Positions 37,981 to 47,722 are shown, counted from the stretch's first letter. The stretch: 64,000 nucleotides of DNA from Nitrosomonas sp. Nm84 (GCF_003201565.1 NZ_QJJP01000008.1:1-64000), one strand, 5' to 3'. Translations and numbers: made by a program. Notes: generated by a model from the sequence alone, not told the origin.

Positions 37981-39297
37981 TCATGTTTCCAATAATGGAC
38001 TCATCGGATATTCCAGTGCTTCTTTCATCGCCACCAATGACAGTACCGCTTCCCGACCGTCAATGATGCGATGATCATACGACAAAGCCAGATAATTCAT
38101 CGGACGGATCACGATCTGGCCGTTCTCGACCACCGGTCGTTCTTTGGTGGCGTGGATACCCAGAATAGCACTTTGCGGCGGATTGATGATCGGCGTCGAC
38201 ATCATGGAACCGAACACGCCGCCATTAGTAATCGAGAAAGTGCCGCCGCTGAGTTCCTCGATGGTCAGTTTGCCGTCTTGCGCACGCTTGGCGAAACCGG
38301 CGATTTGCAGTTCAATCTCGGCCAACGTTAAGCGGTCTGCATCACGGATAACAGGCACCACTAACCCACGCGGACTGCCAACGGCAATGCCGATGTCATA
38401 ATAGTCGTGATAAATAATTTCATTGCCTTCCACCGCAGCATTGACGATCGGATATTTCTTTAACGCCGCGATAACGGCTTTGACAAAGAATGACATAAAG
38501 CCCAATTTGACGCCGTGTTCCTTTTCAAACTCAGCTTTGTAGCGTGTGCGCAGATCAATGATCGCCTGCATATTGACTTCATTAAACGTGGTCAGAATCG
38601 CCGCGGTGGATTGTGATTCTACCAAACGTTCAGCAATGCGCTGCCGCAATCGGGACATCGCCACCCTGCGTTCAATACGCGCTCCTGTTGCTGATGTATC
38701 TGTTGCAACGGGTTCAGGTACAACTTTTGAAGTCGCGTCCGACTTGCTTGCCATATACGTTTGCACGTCTTCTTTGGTAACACGCCCACCCAAACCAGTG
38801 CCTTTGATTGCAGAAGTCTCCGTTGCTTTCAGGTTATTTTCTTCCGCCAACTTACGCGCGGCGGGCATTAACATCGGTATCGCCTGATCAACTCCCTCGG
38901 TGTTGGCACTTTCAGTACTGCTGCCGGTGGCGATCACCGCCGGTTTTTCGGCGACAGACGCCGGCTGGTCGCCAGGTTTAGCGGTGACGGTGGTACCGAC
39001 AGTTGCGTCGCTCGGAGTTGCATCGTTCGGTTCAGCGGTGACGGTGGCACCGGCAGTTGCTTCGGTTTCAATCATTGCAATGACTTCACCGCTGGCTACA
39101 GTCGCGCCATCCTGTTTTAAAATCTTGGCCAACACACCGGCATTGGGAGCGGGTAATTCAAGCACCACCTTGTCGGTTTCGATATCGATCAGGTTTTCCG
39201 AGCGGTTGACATAGTCGCCGGCCTTTTTGTGCCAGGATACTAACGTGGCCTCGGCTACGGATTCAGATAACACGGGTACTTTGACTTCAATTAGCAT
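37981..39297 (-). CDS. sucB: 2-oxoglutarate dehydrogenase E2, dihydrolipoyl succinyltransferase
   Basis: The 438-residue protein is the core acyltransferase of the 2-oxoglutarate dehydrogenase complex. It has an N-terminal lipoyl domain (IETDKVVLE with the lipoyl lysine near 43), a long Ala/Thr/Pro-rich linker (about 78-135), a peripheral subunit-binding domain (about 143-180) and the catalytic domain ending with SYDHRIIDGREAV (His near 409). The linker contains a visibly duplicated VTAEPNDATPSDA/VTAKPGDQPASVA unit, also repeated at DNA level. The E3 gene is not in the window. The ATG has AGAGGG upstream and follows sucA by 12 bp. Confidence 0.95.
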   Translation of the reverse strand: MLIEVKVPVLSESVAEATLVSWHKKAGDYVNRSENLIDIETDKVVLELPAPNAGVLAKILKQDGATVASGEVIAMIETEATAGATVTAEPNDATPSDATVGTTVTAKPGDQPASVAEKPAVIATGSSTESANTEGVDQAIPMLMPAARKLAEENNLKATETSAIKGTGLGGRVTKEDVQTYMASKSDATSKVVPEPVATDTSATGARIERRVAMSRLRQRIAERLVESQSTAAILTTFNEVNMQAIIDLRTRYKAEFEKEHGVKLGFMSFFVKAVIAALKKYPIVNAAVEGNEIIYHDYYDIGIAVGSPRGLVVPVIRDADRLTLAEIELQIAGFAKRAQDGKLTIEELSGGTFSITNGGVFGSMMSTPIINPPQSAILGIHATKERPVVENGQIVIRPMNYLALSYDHRIIDGREAVLSLVAMKEALEYPMSPLLET

Positions 39298-39309
39298 GAT
39301 GCCCTCTTC

Positions 39310-42138
39310 TTAAATTTTATCTCTGAATGCTGCCACGATTAATTCATTCTGCGTAAACTTGTGCCGTGCCGTATAACCCACCGCCGGAGAAGCTGCAGAT
39401 GTCCGCAGTGCGTAACCCAATGCCTGATCAGGGCGCATATGGCGCAACAGATAGTGCTGAATGCGATGCCATGCGCCCTGATTGCCGGGCTCTTCCTGGC
39501 ACCAGATCACTTCTTTGGCATTGCTGAAGCAGTCGATTTCCGCCTGAAATTCCTCATGCGGAAAGGGATACAATTGTTCCAAACGAATGATCGCCATGTT
39601 CATTATTTGATACTCTTTGCGATAAGCCAGCAATTCGTAGTAGATTTTTCCGCTGCAAACAATAATCCGCTTGATGCTTTCCGGATTTAGATCTTCGACT
39701 TCGGGAATCACCGGATAAAAGTGCCCATGCGCCAAATCTTCCAGGCTCGACACCGATTCTTTATGACGCAGCATGCTTTTCGGACTCATGATGATTAATG
39801 GTTTGCGCAGCGGACGGATGATTTGCCGTCGTAGCATGTGAAACATCTGTGCTGGCGTGGAAGGCACGCAGACTTGGATATTGTAATCCGCGCATAACTG
39901 CAGATAGCGCTCCAGTCGCGCGGAAGAGTGCTCAGGACCCTGCCCCTCATAGCCATGCGGCAACATCATCACCAAACCGCATATGCGCCCCCACTTGGCC
40001 TCGCCGGAAGCAATAAACTGATCGATCACTACCTGCGCGCCATTGGCAAAATCACCAAACTGTGCTTCCCAGATAACCAATTCGTTGGGTTGTGTGGTGG
40101 TATAACCATATTCAAACCCCAACACCGCCTCTTCAGATAACATCGAATCAATCACGACAAAATCCGGCTGTTCGGGATACAGGTGACGGAGCGGAATATA
40201 AATCCGCTCATTCTGATCCGCCGCGACCTGATCATGCAACACGGCATGACGATGAAAGAACGTGCCGCGCCCTGAATCTTGTCCCGATAATCTTACCGGA
40301 TAACCTTCTTTCAGCAGGGTTGCATAGGCCAGATTCTCCGCCATTCCCCAATCCAAAGGTAACTCGCCATTTCCCATCAAACGCCGGTCGGCAATAATTT
40401 TCTCAACCCGCTGATGCAACTTGAAGCCTTCGGGAATTTCTGTCAACCGTATCGCAAGCTGTTTCAACGTTTGCAACGCCACGCCGGTTTTAACTTTCTT
40501 GTTCCATTTGAACGGCTTGAGAAACGGTTCCCAATTGATGGTATAGGGAGACTTATAGTCGTAGCTAACGCTCTTGTTTGGGTTGACACCTTCATCCATG
40601 GCATCACGGTAGGTCTGAATCAGATTGTCCGCATCTTCCTGTTTAATGACGCCCTCGGCGACGAGTTTATCCGCGTAGCGCTTACGGGTGCCGGGATGTT
40701 TGTTGATGATCTGATACATTTTCGGTTGAGTCACCATCGGTTCGTCCTGCTCGTTGTGACCCAGGCGACGGAAACACACCATATCAATCACGACATCTTT
40801 ATGGAAGCGCATACGAAAATCAAACGCCAGCTCAGCCACCATCACCACCGCTTCCGGATCATCACCATTGACGTGGAAAATGGGCGCCTCGATCATTTTG
40901 GCAACATCAGTGCAATACAAGGTCGAACGACTATCGCGCGGATCGGATGTGGTGAAGCCGATTTGATTATTGATGATGATATGCACCGTGCCGCCGGTGC
41001 CGTAACCGCGAGTTTGCGACAAATTGAGCGTTTCCATGACCACACCCTGCCCAGCAAAAGCAGCATCGCCGTGAATCAGTACCGGCAACACCCGGTCGCC
41101 GAGTTTGTCGTTCAACAAATGCTGGCGCGCGCGCACCGAGCCTTCGACCACCGGATTGACAATCTCCAGGTGCGAAGGATTAAATGCCAGCGCCAGTCTT
41201 ACGATGCCTTCGGCTGTCTTGATTGCGGATGAAAAACCTTGGTGATATTTGACATCACCGGACGGCAGATCCTGCGGCTGCTCTCCTTCAAACTCGCGAA
41301 ACAAATCGGCAGGCATTTTCCCCAGCGTATTGACCAGGACATTGAGCCTGGCACGGTGCGCCATGCCCATTACGATCTGCTGAACACCAGCCTTCCCGGC
41401 CCGATGAATCAAGCAATCCAACAATGGAATGAGGCTCTCGTTGCCTTCTCCGGAGAAACGTTTCTGCCCGACATAGCGGGTATGCAAATACTTTTCCAAT
41501 CCTTCTGCCGCATTAAGCCGCTCAAGAATGTGGCGTTTATAGTCATCCGAATAATTCGGATTGGAGCGTTGACCTTCTAGACGCGCTTGTATCCAGCGTT
41601 TTTGTTCCACCACAGAAATGTACATATACTCGGCGCCGATGGAACCGCAGTAAGTTTCTCGCAGAATTTGCAAAATTTCACGCAGGGTAGCATGTTCAGG
41701 CCCGACCAGTGAACCGGTATTAAATACCTTATCCATATCCGCTTCGGAAAATCCGAAGTGCGCAGGGTTCAACTCGGGTACATCCGCTTGTTGTTTGAGT
41801 CCGAGAGGATCCAGTTTCGCTTGACCCAGGCCAAGATAGCGATACATGTTGATGAGCTGCAAAACCGCAACTTGTTTTCGATCATCCGAATCGGCGACTA
41901 CCGCATCCGGCAGCGCAATCTGACTTTCCGTCCCGGAAGATTGCAGAGCCGCAGTTACAGCCACGCGGCTTACCGAGTGTTTATCTACGACATCCGACTG
42001 CTTGGTCAGTTTATCGAAATATTCACGCCAGGCTAATGCAACCGAGTTAGGGTTATGCAGATATTCTTCATAAACCGCTTCAATAAACGAAGCATTTGCG
42101 CCGGATAACAGGGAATCATCAAACAATGATTTACTCAT
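39310..42138 (-). CDS. sucA: 2-oxoglutarate dehydrogenase E1
   Basis: The 942-residue thiamine diphosphate enzyme decarboxylates 2-oxoglutarate and passes succinyl to E2. The ThDP-binding HGDAAFAGQGVVMETLN block (near 360-376) and the HRARLNVLVNTLGK block (near 260) are present, as are the C-terminal transketolase-like domains. Length is normal. The ATG 42138 gives the usual MSKSLFDDSLLSG start; eight further in-frame residues upstream are untypical. Lies between gltA and sucB. Nitrosomonas carries this complex although a complete TCA cycle is of limited use to obligate lithoautotrophs. Confidence 0.96.
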   Translation of the reverse strand: MSKSLFDDSLLSGANASFIEAVYEEYLHNPNSVALAWREYFDKLTKQSDVVDKHSVSRVAVTAALQSSGTESQIALPDAVVADSDDRKQVAVLQLINMYRYLGLGQAKLDPLGLKQQADVPELNPAHFGFSEADMDKVFNTGSLVGPEHATLREILQILRETYCGSIGAEYMYISVVEQKRWIQARLEGQRSNPNYSDDYKRHILERLNAAEGLEKYLHTRYVGQKRFSGEGNESLIPLLDCLIHRAGKAGVQQIVMGMAHRARLNVLVNTLGKMPADLFREFEGEQPQDLPSGDVKYHQGFSSAIKTAEGIVRLALAFNPSHLEIVNPVVEGSVRARQHLLNDKLGDRVLPVLIHGDAAFAGQGVVMETLNLSQTRGYGTGGTVHIIINNQIGFTTSDPRDSRSTLYCTDVAKMIEAPIFHVNGDDPEAVVMVAELAFDFRMRFHKDVVIDMVCFRRLGHNEQDEPMVTQPKMYQIINKHPGTRKRYADKLVAEGVIKQEDADNLIQTYRDAMDEGVNPNKSVSYDYKSPYTINWEPFLKPFKWNKKVKTGVALQTLKQLAIRLTEIPEGFKLHQRVEKIIADRRLMGNGELPLDWGMAENLAYATLLKEGYPVRLSGQDSGRGTFFHRHAVLHDQVAADQNERIYIPLRHLYPEQPDFVVIDSMLSEEAVLGFEYGYTTTQPNELVIWEAQFGDFANGAQVVIDQFIASGEAKWGRICGLVMMLPHGYEGQGPEHSSARLERYLQLCADYNIQVCVPSTPAQMFHMLRRQIIRPLRKPLIIMSPKSMLRHKESVSSLEDLAHGHFYPVIPEVEDLNPESIKRIIVCSGKIYYELLAYRKEYQIMNMAIIRLEQLYPFPHEEFQAEIDCFSNAKEVIWCQEEPGNQGAWHRIQHYLLRHMRPDQALGYALRTSAASPAVGYTARHKFTQNELIVAAFRDKI

Positions 42139-42168
42139 ACGATAGGCAGCCCTTAATATCAAAGAATG

Positions 42169-43470
42169 CTATTTTCTTGAATACGAACTGGGGATATCCC
42201 GCATCGTGGTACCGGTATACAATTGGCGCGGCCGCCCGATTTTATAAGCCGGATCGGAAACCATTTCGCTCCATTGCGCCACCCATCCGACTGTTCTTGC
42301 CATGGCGAAAATAGCAGTAAACATGCTGGTGGGTATCCCTAAGGCACGCTGCACGATACCGGAATAAAAATCGACATTCGGATAGAGTTTCCGGGAAATG
42401 AAATAGTCGTCTTCCAAAGCAATCTTTTCAAGCTGTAGCGCCAGTTTAAACAAGCGATCATTGTGCAATCCCAATTCATTTAAAACCTCATGACAGGTTT
42501 CGCGCATCAGTTTTGCCCGAGGATCAAAATTCTTATAGACCCGGTGACCAAAACCCATTAATCGATAATTATCATTCTTATCTTTGGCACGTTTAATAAA
42601 CTCATCGATACGGGTAACATCGCCGATTTCTTCCAGCATTTTCAAACAAGCCTCATTGGCGCCGCCGTGTGCAGGTCCCCATAGACATGAAATTCCCGCC
42701 GAAACGCAAGCGAACGGATTCGCACCGCTGGAACCAACCAGACGTACCGTTGACGTAGAAGCGTTTTGTTCATGATCGGCATGTAAAATCAAAATCCGAT
42801 CCAATGCGCGGACAATCACCGGATTTGCTTGATACTCTTCAGTCGGTACCGCAAACATCATGTGCAGGAAATTTTCTGCATAACCTAATCGATTCTGCGG
42901 ATAGATAAAAGGTTGGCCGATATTGTATTTATACGCCATCGCAGCAATCGTAGGCAGTTTTGCAATGAGCCGGTACGCGGATTGCTCCCGATACGCCGGA
43001 TCGGAAATATCCAACGCTTCATGATAAAACGCCGATAATGCACCGACCACACCCACCATGACCGCCATCGGATGCGCATCACGCCGGAATCCACTATAAA
43101 ATTTGACCAGTTGTTCGTGCAACATCGAATGATTTTTGATGGCACGGTTAAACTCGGATTTCTGCGCAGTATCGGGTAACTCACCTTTCATCAACAAATA
43201 GCAGACATCGATAAAATCGCAGTGCGTAGCAAGTTGTTCGATGGGATAGCCACGATATAACAAGATTCCTTCGTCACCGTCAATGTATGTGATGTTGGAA
43301 CTATTGCTGGCTGTCGATAGATAGCCCGGATCATAAGTAAATAAGCCACTCTTTGCGTGCAGTGCGCGAATATCGATCACATCGGGACCCATCGTTCCCG
43401 ACAAAATAGGTAATTCGATGGGCGCACTGCCATCATTGAGATTTAAAGTTGCCATGCCTTTTTGTGCCAT
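42169..43470 (-). CDS. gltA: Citrate synthase
   Basis: The 433-residue enzyme condenses oxaloacetate with acetyl-CoA. It is the hexameric type II, NADH-sensitive form by size and N-terminal domain. The catalytic His/Asp region is seen as [15 protein letters not shown] near 266 and [17 protein letters not shown] near 308. The start follows a GGAGAAG ribosome site. It is upstream of sucA by 30 bp on the same strand. Confidence 0.97.
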   Translation of the reverse strand: MAQKGMATLNLNDGSAPIELPILSGTMGPDVIDIRALHAKSGLFTYDPGYLSTASNSSNITYIDGDEGILLYRGYPIEQLATHCDFIDVCYLLMKGELPDTAQKSEFNRAIKNHSMLHEQLVKFYSGFRRDAHPMAVMVGVVGALSAFYHEALDISDPAYREQSAYRLIAKLPTIAAMAYKYNIGQPFIYPQNRLGYAENFLHMMFAVPTEEYQANPVIVRALDRILILHADHEQNASTSTVRLVGSSGANPFACVSAGISCLWGPAHGGANEACLKMLEEIGDVTRIDEFIKRAKDKNDNYRLMGFGHRVYKNFDPRAKLMRETCHEVLNELGLHNDRLFKLALQLEKIALEDDYFISRKLYPNVDFYSGIVQRALGIPTSMFTAIFAMARTVGWVAQWSEMVSDPAYKIGRPRQLYTGTTMRDIPSSYSRK

Positions 43471-43550
43471 ATTACTTCTCCACTTGTTGCGTACGATTGA
43501 CTAGTATGCACGATTAGAAAGCTTCAGAACCGCAGAATGCCCTCTAGAAT

Positions 43551-43784
43551 CTAACTCTTTTGTAGCAATTCCACGATCTGTTGCAAGTTATCATCTGTCG
43601 TGACCTGCCGTGCCGTGATCAAATCCCACAAATCATTGTCCGGGAGGGACAGCAATCGTTCAAATTGTTCCAGCCCATGCTGATCCAACTGCCTGTAATA
43701 CTGATCCATAAAACGTTGCAAAACAATATCCAATTCAAGCAGACCGCGCCGACATCGCCAGCGTGCACGCTCAAATTCCTTCAT
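43551..43784 (-). CDS. sdhE: Succinate dehydrogenase flavinylation factor SdhE
   Basis: The 77-residue protein is SdhE (YgfY/Sdh5), which promotes covalent attachment of FAD to SdhA. The required R-G-x-x-E motif is at 13-17 (RGLLE). The start overlaps the last four bases of sdhB, so translation is probably coupled. Its frequent partner ygfX is not adjacent but lies at 645-1088. Confidence 0.93.
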   Translation of the reverse strand: MKEFERARWRCRRGLLELDIVLQRFMDQYYRQLDQHGLEQFERLLSLPDNDLWDLITARQVTTDDNLQQIVELLQKS

Positions 43785-44476
43785 ACCATCCTTTTCACCA
43801 TCATGTCCTTGATTTTGCCGATTGCCTGGGTAGGATTCAAGCCTTTAGGGCACGCGTCAACACAATTCATAATGGAATGACAGCGAAACAAGCGATAGGG
43901 GTCTTCCAGATTGTCCAATCTCTCAGCGGTCGCCTGATCGCGACTATCTGCCAGAAAACGATAAGCTTGCAATAACCCCGCGGGACCCACAAACTTATCC
44001 GGATTCCACCAAAATGAAGGACAGGATGTCGTACAGCAAGCGCATAGAATACATTCATAGACGCCGTCCAGCGCAGCCCGCTCCTCCGGCGATTGCAGTC
44101 GTTCCGTTTCCGGTGGCGGATCATTATTGATCAAATAAGGTTTAATGGAATGATACTGTTGGTAGAATTGCGTCATATCGACAATCAGGTCGCGAATCAC
44201 TGGCAATCCCGGCAATGGACGTATTTCTACCGGCTCCTTCAAACTACTGATCGGCGTAATACACGCCAATCCATTGCGCCCATTGATATTCATCGCATCC
44301 GAACCGCATACGCCTTCACGGCACGATCGGCGCAGACTCAAACTGTCGTCAATCGATTTAATACGCAACAATACATCCAGCAGCATCTTATCGGTCGCCG
44401 CCAACTGCACATCGTAATCGCGCATGTAAGGTTGTTCATCTTTATCGGGATCATAGCGGTAAATAGAAAATTTCAT
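43781..44476 (-). CDS. sdhB: Succinate dehydrogenase iron-sulfur subunit
   Basis: The 231-residue subunit carries the three iron-sulfur clusters of succinate dehydrogenase. The [2Fe-2S] site is SCREGVCGSDAMNI with a later Cys (52-81 region), the [4Fe-4S] site CILCACCTTSCP is near 141-152, and the [3Fe-4S] site is CHSIMNCVDACPKG near 198-211. sdhE overlaps its end, and gltA-sucA-sucB follow. No sdhC, sdhD or sdhA lies upstream on this strand, which is unusual for a complete sdh operon. Confidence 0.95.
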   Translation of the reverse strand: MKFSIYRYDPDKDEQPYMRDYDVQLAATDKMLLDVLLRIKSIDDSLSLRRSCREGVCGSDAMNINGRNGLACITPISSLKEPVEIRPLPGLPVIRDLIVDMTQFYQQYHSIKPYLINNDPPPETERLQSPEERAALDGVYECILCACCTTSCPSFWWNPDKFVGPAGLLQAYRFLADSRDQATAERLDNLEDPYRLFRCHSIMNCVDACPKGLNPTQAIGKIKDMMVKRMV

Positions 44477-44830
44477 TACTGGCTCCGGACGATTTGAATA
44501 CTGCCTATAGTCGACAAAAACAACTCAGAATATTGCGAAGTATACAGACTCAAAGCCAGATTAGCATAGTTTGACTTGTCTTTCTAATCCAACAAGCCAA
44601 GTTGCTCATGGCGCTTGGGGAAGCAGACCTTACAGCTTTATGCACATACAATGCATGGGCGCAGTGTCAATGCGTCATGCATGTGCTGAAGCATGGCAAA
44701 AATACAAAGACCGTGAGGATTCAGGTAGAATTGGAACGTTAGGTTCGTGTGGCCGAACCAGCGCCAACTGATTGAGAAATCGGACATAGCCATCAAGCCA
44801 TAGTCAATATTTTATAAAGGAAAATTTTAG
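44477..44830. other. Intergenic stretch upstream of sdhB with no recognised gene
   Basis: On the minus strand a short open frame of about 37 codons ends in a TAATG overlap with the sdhB start. It has no usable start codon and does not resemble the SdhA C-terminus. A plus-strand frame at 44571-44771 is also untypical. The stretch must hold the sdhB and lipoprotein promoters. Confidence 0.4.
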
Positions 44831-45025
44831 ATGAATTTTAAATATAGCGTCGTTTGTATGATTGGCCTTAGTTTCGCTCTAATCGGTTGCGACGGAGTTC
44901 CCGAAGCAAATTCGGTGAATTGTTCGGGCAGAGGATTGGAGTCATCACTGTCAACTTTCAGGAACGACGAAGTTGCACGGCAAGCATTTGTCGATAAGTG
45001 CGATGAATTGAAAAAAGGAAATTAA
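44831..45025 (+). CDS. Small lipoprotein
   Basis: The 64-residue product has a short basic N-terminus, a hydrophobic core and the lipobox ALIGC, so Cys20 should be lipidated. The mature part is hydrophilic, with two more cysteines (VNCSG, DKCDEL) that may form a disulfide. AAAGGAAAA precedes the ATG. It resembles small Nitrosomonas lipoproteins of unknown role and has its own downstream hairpin. Confidence 0.65.
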   Translation: MNFKYSVVCMIGLSFALIGCDGVPEANSVNCSGRGLESSLSTFRNDEVARQAFVDKCDELKKGN

Positions 45026-45046
45026 GCGTACAATAGGAATTCGACA

Positions 45047-45086
45047 AACCCCAGGAATGGTTTCTAGAACGCTATGGCCTGGGGTT
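45047..45086 (+). terminator. Hairpin after the small lipoprotein
   Basis: AACCCCAGG (45047-45055) pairs perfectly with CCTGGGGTT (45078-45086) around a 22-nt loop, 21 bp after the stop codon. A T-tract is absent. Confidence 0.55.
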
Positions 45087-45218
45087 GATGTCACTTAACG
45101 AGCGATGATTCCGGCTTGCGCAGATTTGAGTGCCAATCCATACGGTTGACATGAGCAGATTGAAAAGAAGTAAAGAGCATGCCAAATGTACAAGCCCGGC
45201 ACCAAAACTACACAGCTT

Positions 45219-45364
45219 TAACAGGCCATTGAAAAACTATCTGCGTTGTCGCTACGGTGTTAAAAACAAGCTCAAAATGCTCACTTATTACGCATAAACT
45301 GCGCTTTCTCGCCTGTTTTTGCCTTGTATCGGCAGCCTCGAAAACGTTTTTCAACGGCCTGTTA
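45219..45364 (+). repeat. MITE-like element, copy A (best preserved)
   Basis: The 146-bp element starts TAACAGGCC(A)TTGAAAAAC and ends with the reverse complement GTTTTTCAACGGCCTGTTA, differing at one position. TA at both ends could be the target duplication used by IS630/Tc1-type transposases. It has no coding capacity. It ends 13 bp before the stop of the convergent DUF2971 gene. Confidence 0.88.
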
Positions 45365-45377
45365 AATCCCATCATAA

Positions 45378-46097
45378 TCAAACCCTAAAGCAACAAGCGG
45401 AAAAGGATCGCACGCCATCGACCGGGTAAGTTTTACCGGAAATGATTTGGAAAGACGATAAATCCAATTGGATATCCTGAACTGGGAGCGTATCCGCTGC
45501 CAGTAATTCGCTCGCAATATCCGTAGGAGTCAAATCGCATCGGATGCCGCGGATCAATCCGATTAACTTCAACGGATCCAGACCAAAAGATTCCAAGCTT
45601 AATGATTCAAAGTAAACCTTTTTCCCTTTTGAATCGATTTGACAAAAGTGATCGTTCAGGCCGCACATCATCCGTATCTCTTTTTCGTAACGCCAGCTGG
45701 AAAACTTGGTTGAAATGAGTTTATTTAAATCGGATTCAGAAAAACCGCCGCACTGAATAATGGCATCGACATCCAAGCGCAAGCGCTCAGGCTGATAATC
45801 AATAGAGATCACTTGGTCATCGGGAATTTCAAACACCAACGCAACACCGCGGTGACCATCGGCATAATGACTCCACAGCACCGGATCATGATAGTGCTCT
45901 GAAAAACAAATGACACCATACTGCTCGTTCACTTGATTCTTGAATGTTTCCAGCTTAGCTTTGGTATCACTATGGGAAAAATCGGCAGCACAAAATTCAA
46001 ATGGATCATTCAGCTCATTAATGCGCGAAATTTTCAGACGGCGATCACGCAATGCTTTCAGGGCGAATTCGGAAGGAGTGAAGTGATATACAATCAT
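45378..46097 (-). CDS. DUF2971 family protein
   Basis: The 239-residue cytoplasmic protein fits the DUF2971 family. It has YHFTPSEFALKAL near residues 4-16, RINELNDPFEF near 25-35, and VICFSEHYHDPVLWSHYADGHRGVALVFE near 62-90. The conserved WSHYAxxHxG core is intact. The family is widespread in accessory regions and its biochemical role is not established. The C-terminal stretch after about 215 (SGKTYPVDG) looks less typical and abuts a MITE-like element, so the natural end may have been altered. Confidence 0.82.
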   Translation of the reverse strand: MIVYHFTPSEFALKALRDRRLKISRINELNDPFEFCAADFSHSDTKAKLETFKNQVNEQYGVICFSEHYHDPVLWSHYADGHRGVALVFEIPDDQVISIDYQPERLRLDVDAIIQCGGFSESDLNKLISTKFSSWRYEKEIRMMCGLNDHFCQIDSKGKKVYFESLSLESFGLDPLKLIGLIRGIRCDLTPTDIASELLAADTLPVQDIQLDLSSFQIISGKTYPVDGVRSFSACCFRV

Positions 46098-46177
46098 TGG
46101 CGGTTTGCTTTAAATAATCGTTTCACACTTTGTTTGGCTCAATTAGCATTGCATCTTACCGCATGTAGAGATTATTC

Positions 46178-47596
46178 TTATAAAACCACTTCACACTGCT
46201 CGTCAATATACGTCTTGATCGCCTGTACATCGGCATCCTTAACCACAAACCGCTGCGGTAAATCTTCCAGATTCTCAAACCCCGCCGGACGTTGCGGTTC
46301 TTGCCCAATGGCTTCCTGAATGCTCTCAGAAAATTTGACGGGTAATGCGGTTTCCAGGCAAATTAGCGGCACGCCTGCTTCACGGTGCGCTTGCCCGACC
46401 TTTAGGCCGTCTGCGGTATGTGTATCGACAAGCACATGATAGCGCCGATAGATGTCGTGAATCATCGCAATCCGGCTCGCATGATTACTGCTGCCGGAGA
46501 CAAAGCCGTAATCCTTGATTTTGGCAAATAGCGGTGTGGTCGATAAATCAAAGGCTTGACCTTTGTCGACTTGCGACCATAATTCGGCAACTTGCTTGGC
46601 GTTTCTGCCGGTCAGGTCGAAAATGAAGCGCTCGAAGTTGGAGGCTTTGGAAATATCCATCGACGGGCTGCTAGTGTGTTGGGTTTCCGTGGTAGTACGC
46701 GGACGGTATACGCCGGTTGTAAAAAACTCATCCAGCACGTCATTTTCATTGGTCGCCAGAATCAAGTGCTTGATCGGCAATCCCATCATGCGTGCCACGT
46801 GGCCGGCGCAAATGTTGCCGAAGTTGCCGGACGGCACGGCAAATGAAACCTGCTCATCATTGCTTTTCGTCGCGGCAAAATAGCCTTTGAAGTAATACAC
46901 CACTTGCGCGACGATGCGTGCCCAATTGATCGAGTTGACCGTGCCGATGCGGCGTGCCTGCTTGAAAGCGTGATCATTACTGACCGCCTTGACGATATCC
47001 TGGCAATCGTCGAACACGCCGCGAATGGCGATGTTAAAAATATTTTTGTCTTGCAGCGAAAACATTTGCGCGGTTTGAAAACGGCTCATCTTTCCCAGCG
47101 GCGACAGCATAAAAACACGGATACCTTGCTTGCCGCGCATGGCATATTCGGCACTCGAACCGGTATCGCCCGATGTCGCACCGAGAATGTTCAACTCGTC
47201 GCCGGTTTTCGTCAATTGATATTGGAACAAATTACCGAGCAATTGCATGGCGATATCCTTGAACGCCAAGGTCGGTCCATTCGACAAACTCAGAATATGC
47301 AAACCCGGCTCCAATGTTTTAAGCGGCGTAATATCCCTACTGCCAAACACTTCGGCGGTATATGTCTGAAGGATCAGATTGCGCAAATCATTGGCAGGAA
47401 TATCATCGACAAAGCGCGACAGGATCTCGAATGCAAGCGCCGGGTAACTCAAGCCACGCCACGCATTCAATTCCGCTGCTGTGATTTGAGGATACGCTTC
47501 GGGTATCGCCAATCCACCATCGGGAGACAGGCCACTTAACAGGATTTCAGAAAACGGTTTGGGCGGCATTCCACCGCGGGTTGAAATATAACGCAT
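46178..47596 (-). CDS. thrC: Threonine synthase
   Basis: The 472-residue PLP enzyme converts O-phosphohomoserine to threonine. The cofactor lysine lies in PTLAFKDIAMQ near 113, and the phosphate-binding GATSGDTGSSAE block is near 141. Length and the N-terminal YISTRGGMPP segment match the long proteobacterial type. It follows hom on the same strand after 126 bp with an intervening hairpin. Confidence 0.95.
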   Translation of the reverse strand: MRYISTRGGMPPKPFSEILLSGLSPDGGLAIPEAYPQITAAELNAWRGLSYPALAFEILSRFVDDIPANDLRNLILQTYTAEVFGSRDITPLKTLEPGLHILSLSNGPTLAFKDIAMQLLGNLFQYQLTKTGDELNILGATSGDTGSSAEYAMRGKQGIRVFMLSPLGKMSRFQTAQMFSLQDKNIFNIAIRGVFDDCQDIVKAVSNDHAFKQARRIGTVNSINWARIVAQVVYYFKGYFAATKSNDEQVSFAVPSGNFGNICAGHVARMMGLPIKHLILATNENDVLDEFFTTGVYRPRTTTETQHTSSPSMDISKASNFERFIFDLTGRNAKQVAELWSQVDKGQAFDLSTTPLFAKIKDYGFVSGSSNHASRIAMIHDIYRRYHVLVDTHTADGLKVGQAHREAGVPLICLETALPVKFSESIQEAIGQEPQRPAGFENLEDLPQRFVVKDADVQAIKTYIDEQCEVVL

Positions 47597-47628
47597 GCTT
47601 ATTTTTAATGGATTGAGTTTGAATAAAG

Positions 47629-47649
47629 GCTATTGCATCACACAATAGC
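47629..47649 (-). terminator. Hairpin between hom and thrC
   Basis: GCTATTG (47629-47635) pairs with CAATAGC (47643-47649) around a 7-nt loop. Read on the minus strand it is followed by CTTTATTC. It may attenuate or process the hom-thrC transcript. Confidence 0.5.
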
Positions 47650-47722
47650 GTTAAAAAACAGGGGAAATTTCTGAAAAATGAATGCAATGCTCATCATTGC
47701 ACCCATTCCGATGATTCAATTC

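Noticed and set aside
40414..41232. 272-residue open frame on the plus strand
   Set aside because: It lies wholly inside sucA on the other strand and shows no family features; it reflects third-position bias of the real gene.
44477..44590. Short frame ending in a TAATG overlap with sdhB
   Set aside because: It would fit a coupled upstream gene, but it has an upstream stop, no start codon and no resemblance to SdhA.
44571..44771. 66-residue plus-strand frame upstream of the small lipoprotein
   Set aside because: No ribosome site and atypical composition (many Cys/Met/His); likely chance.
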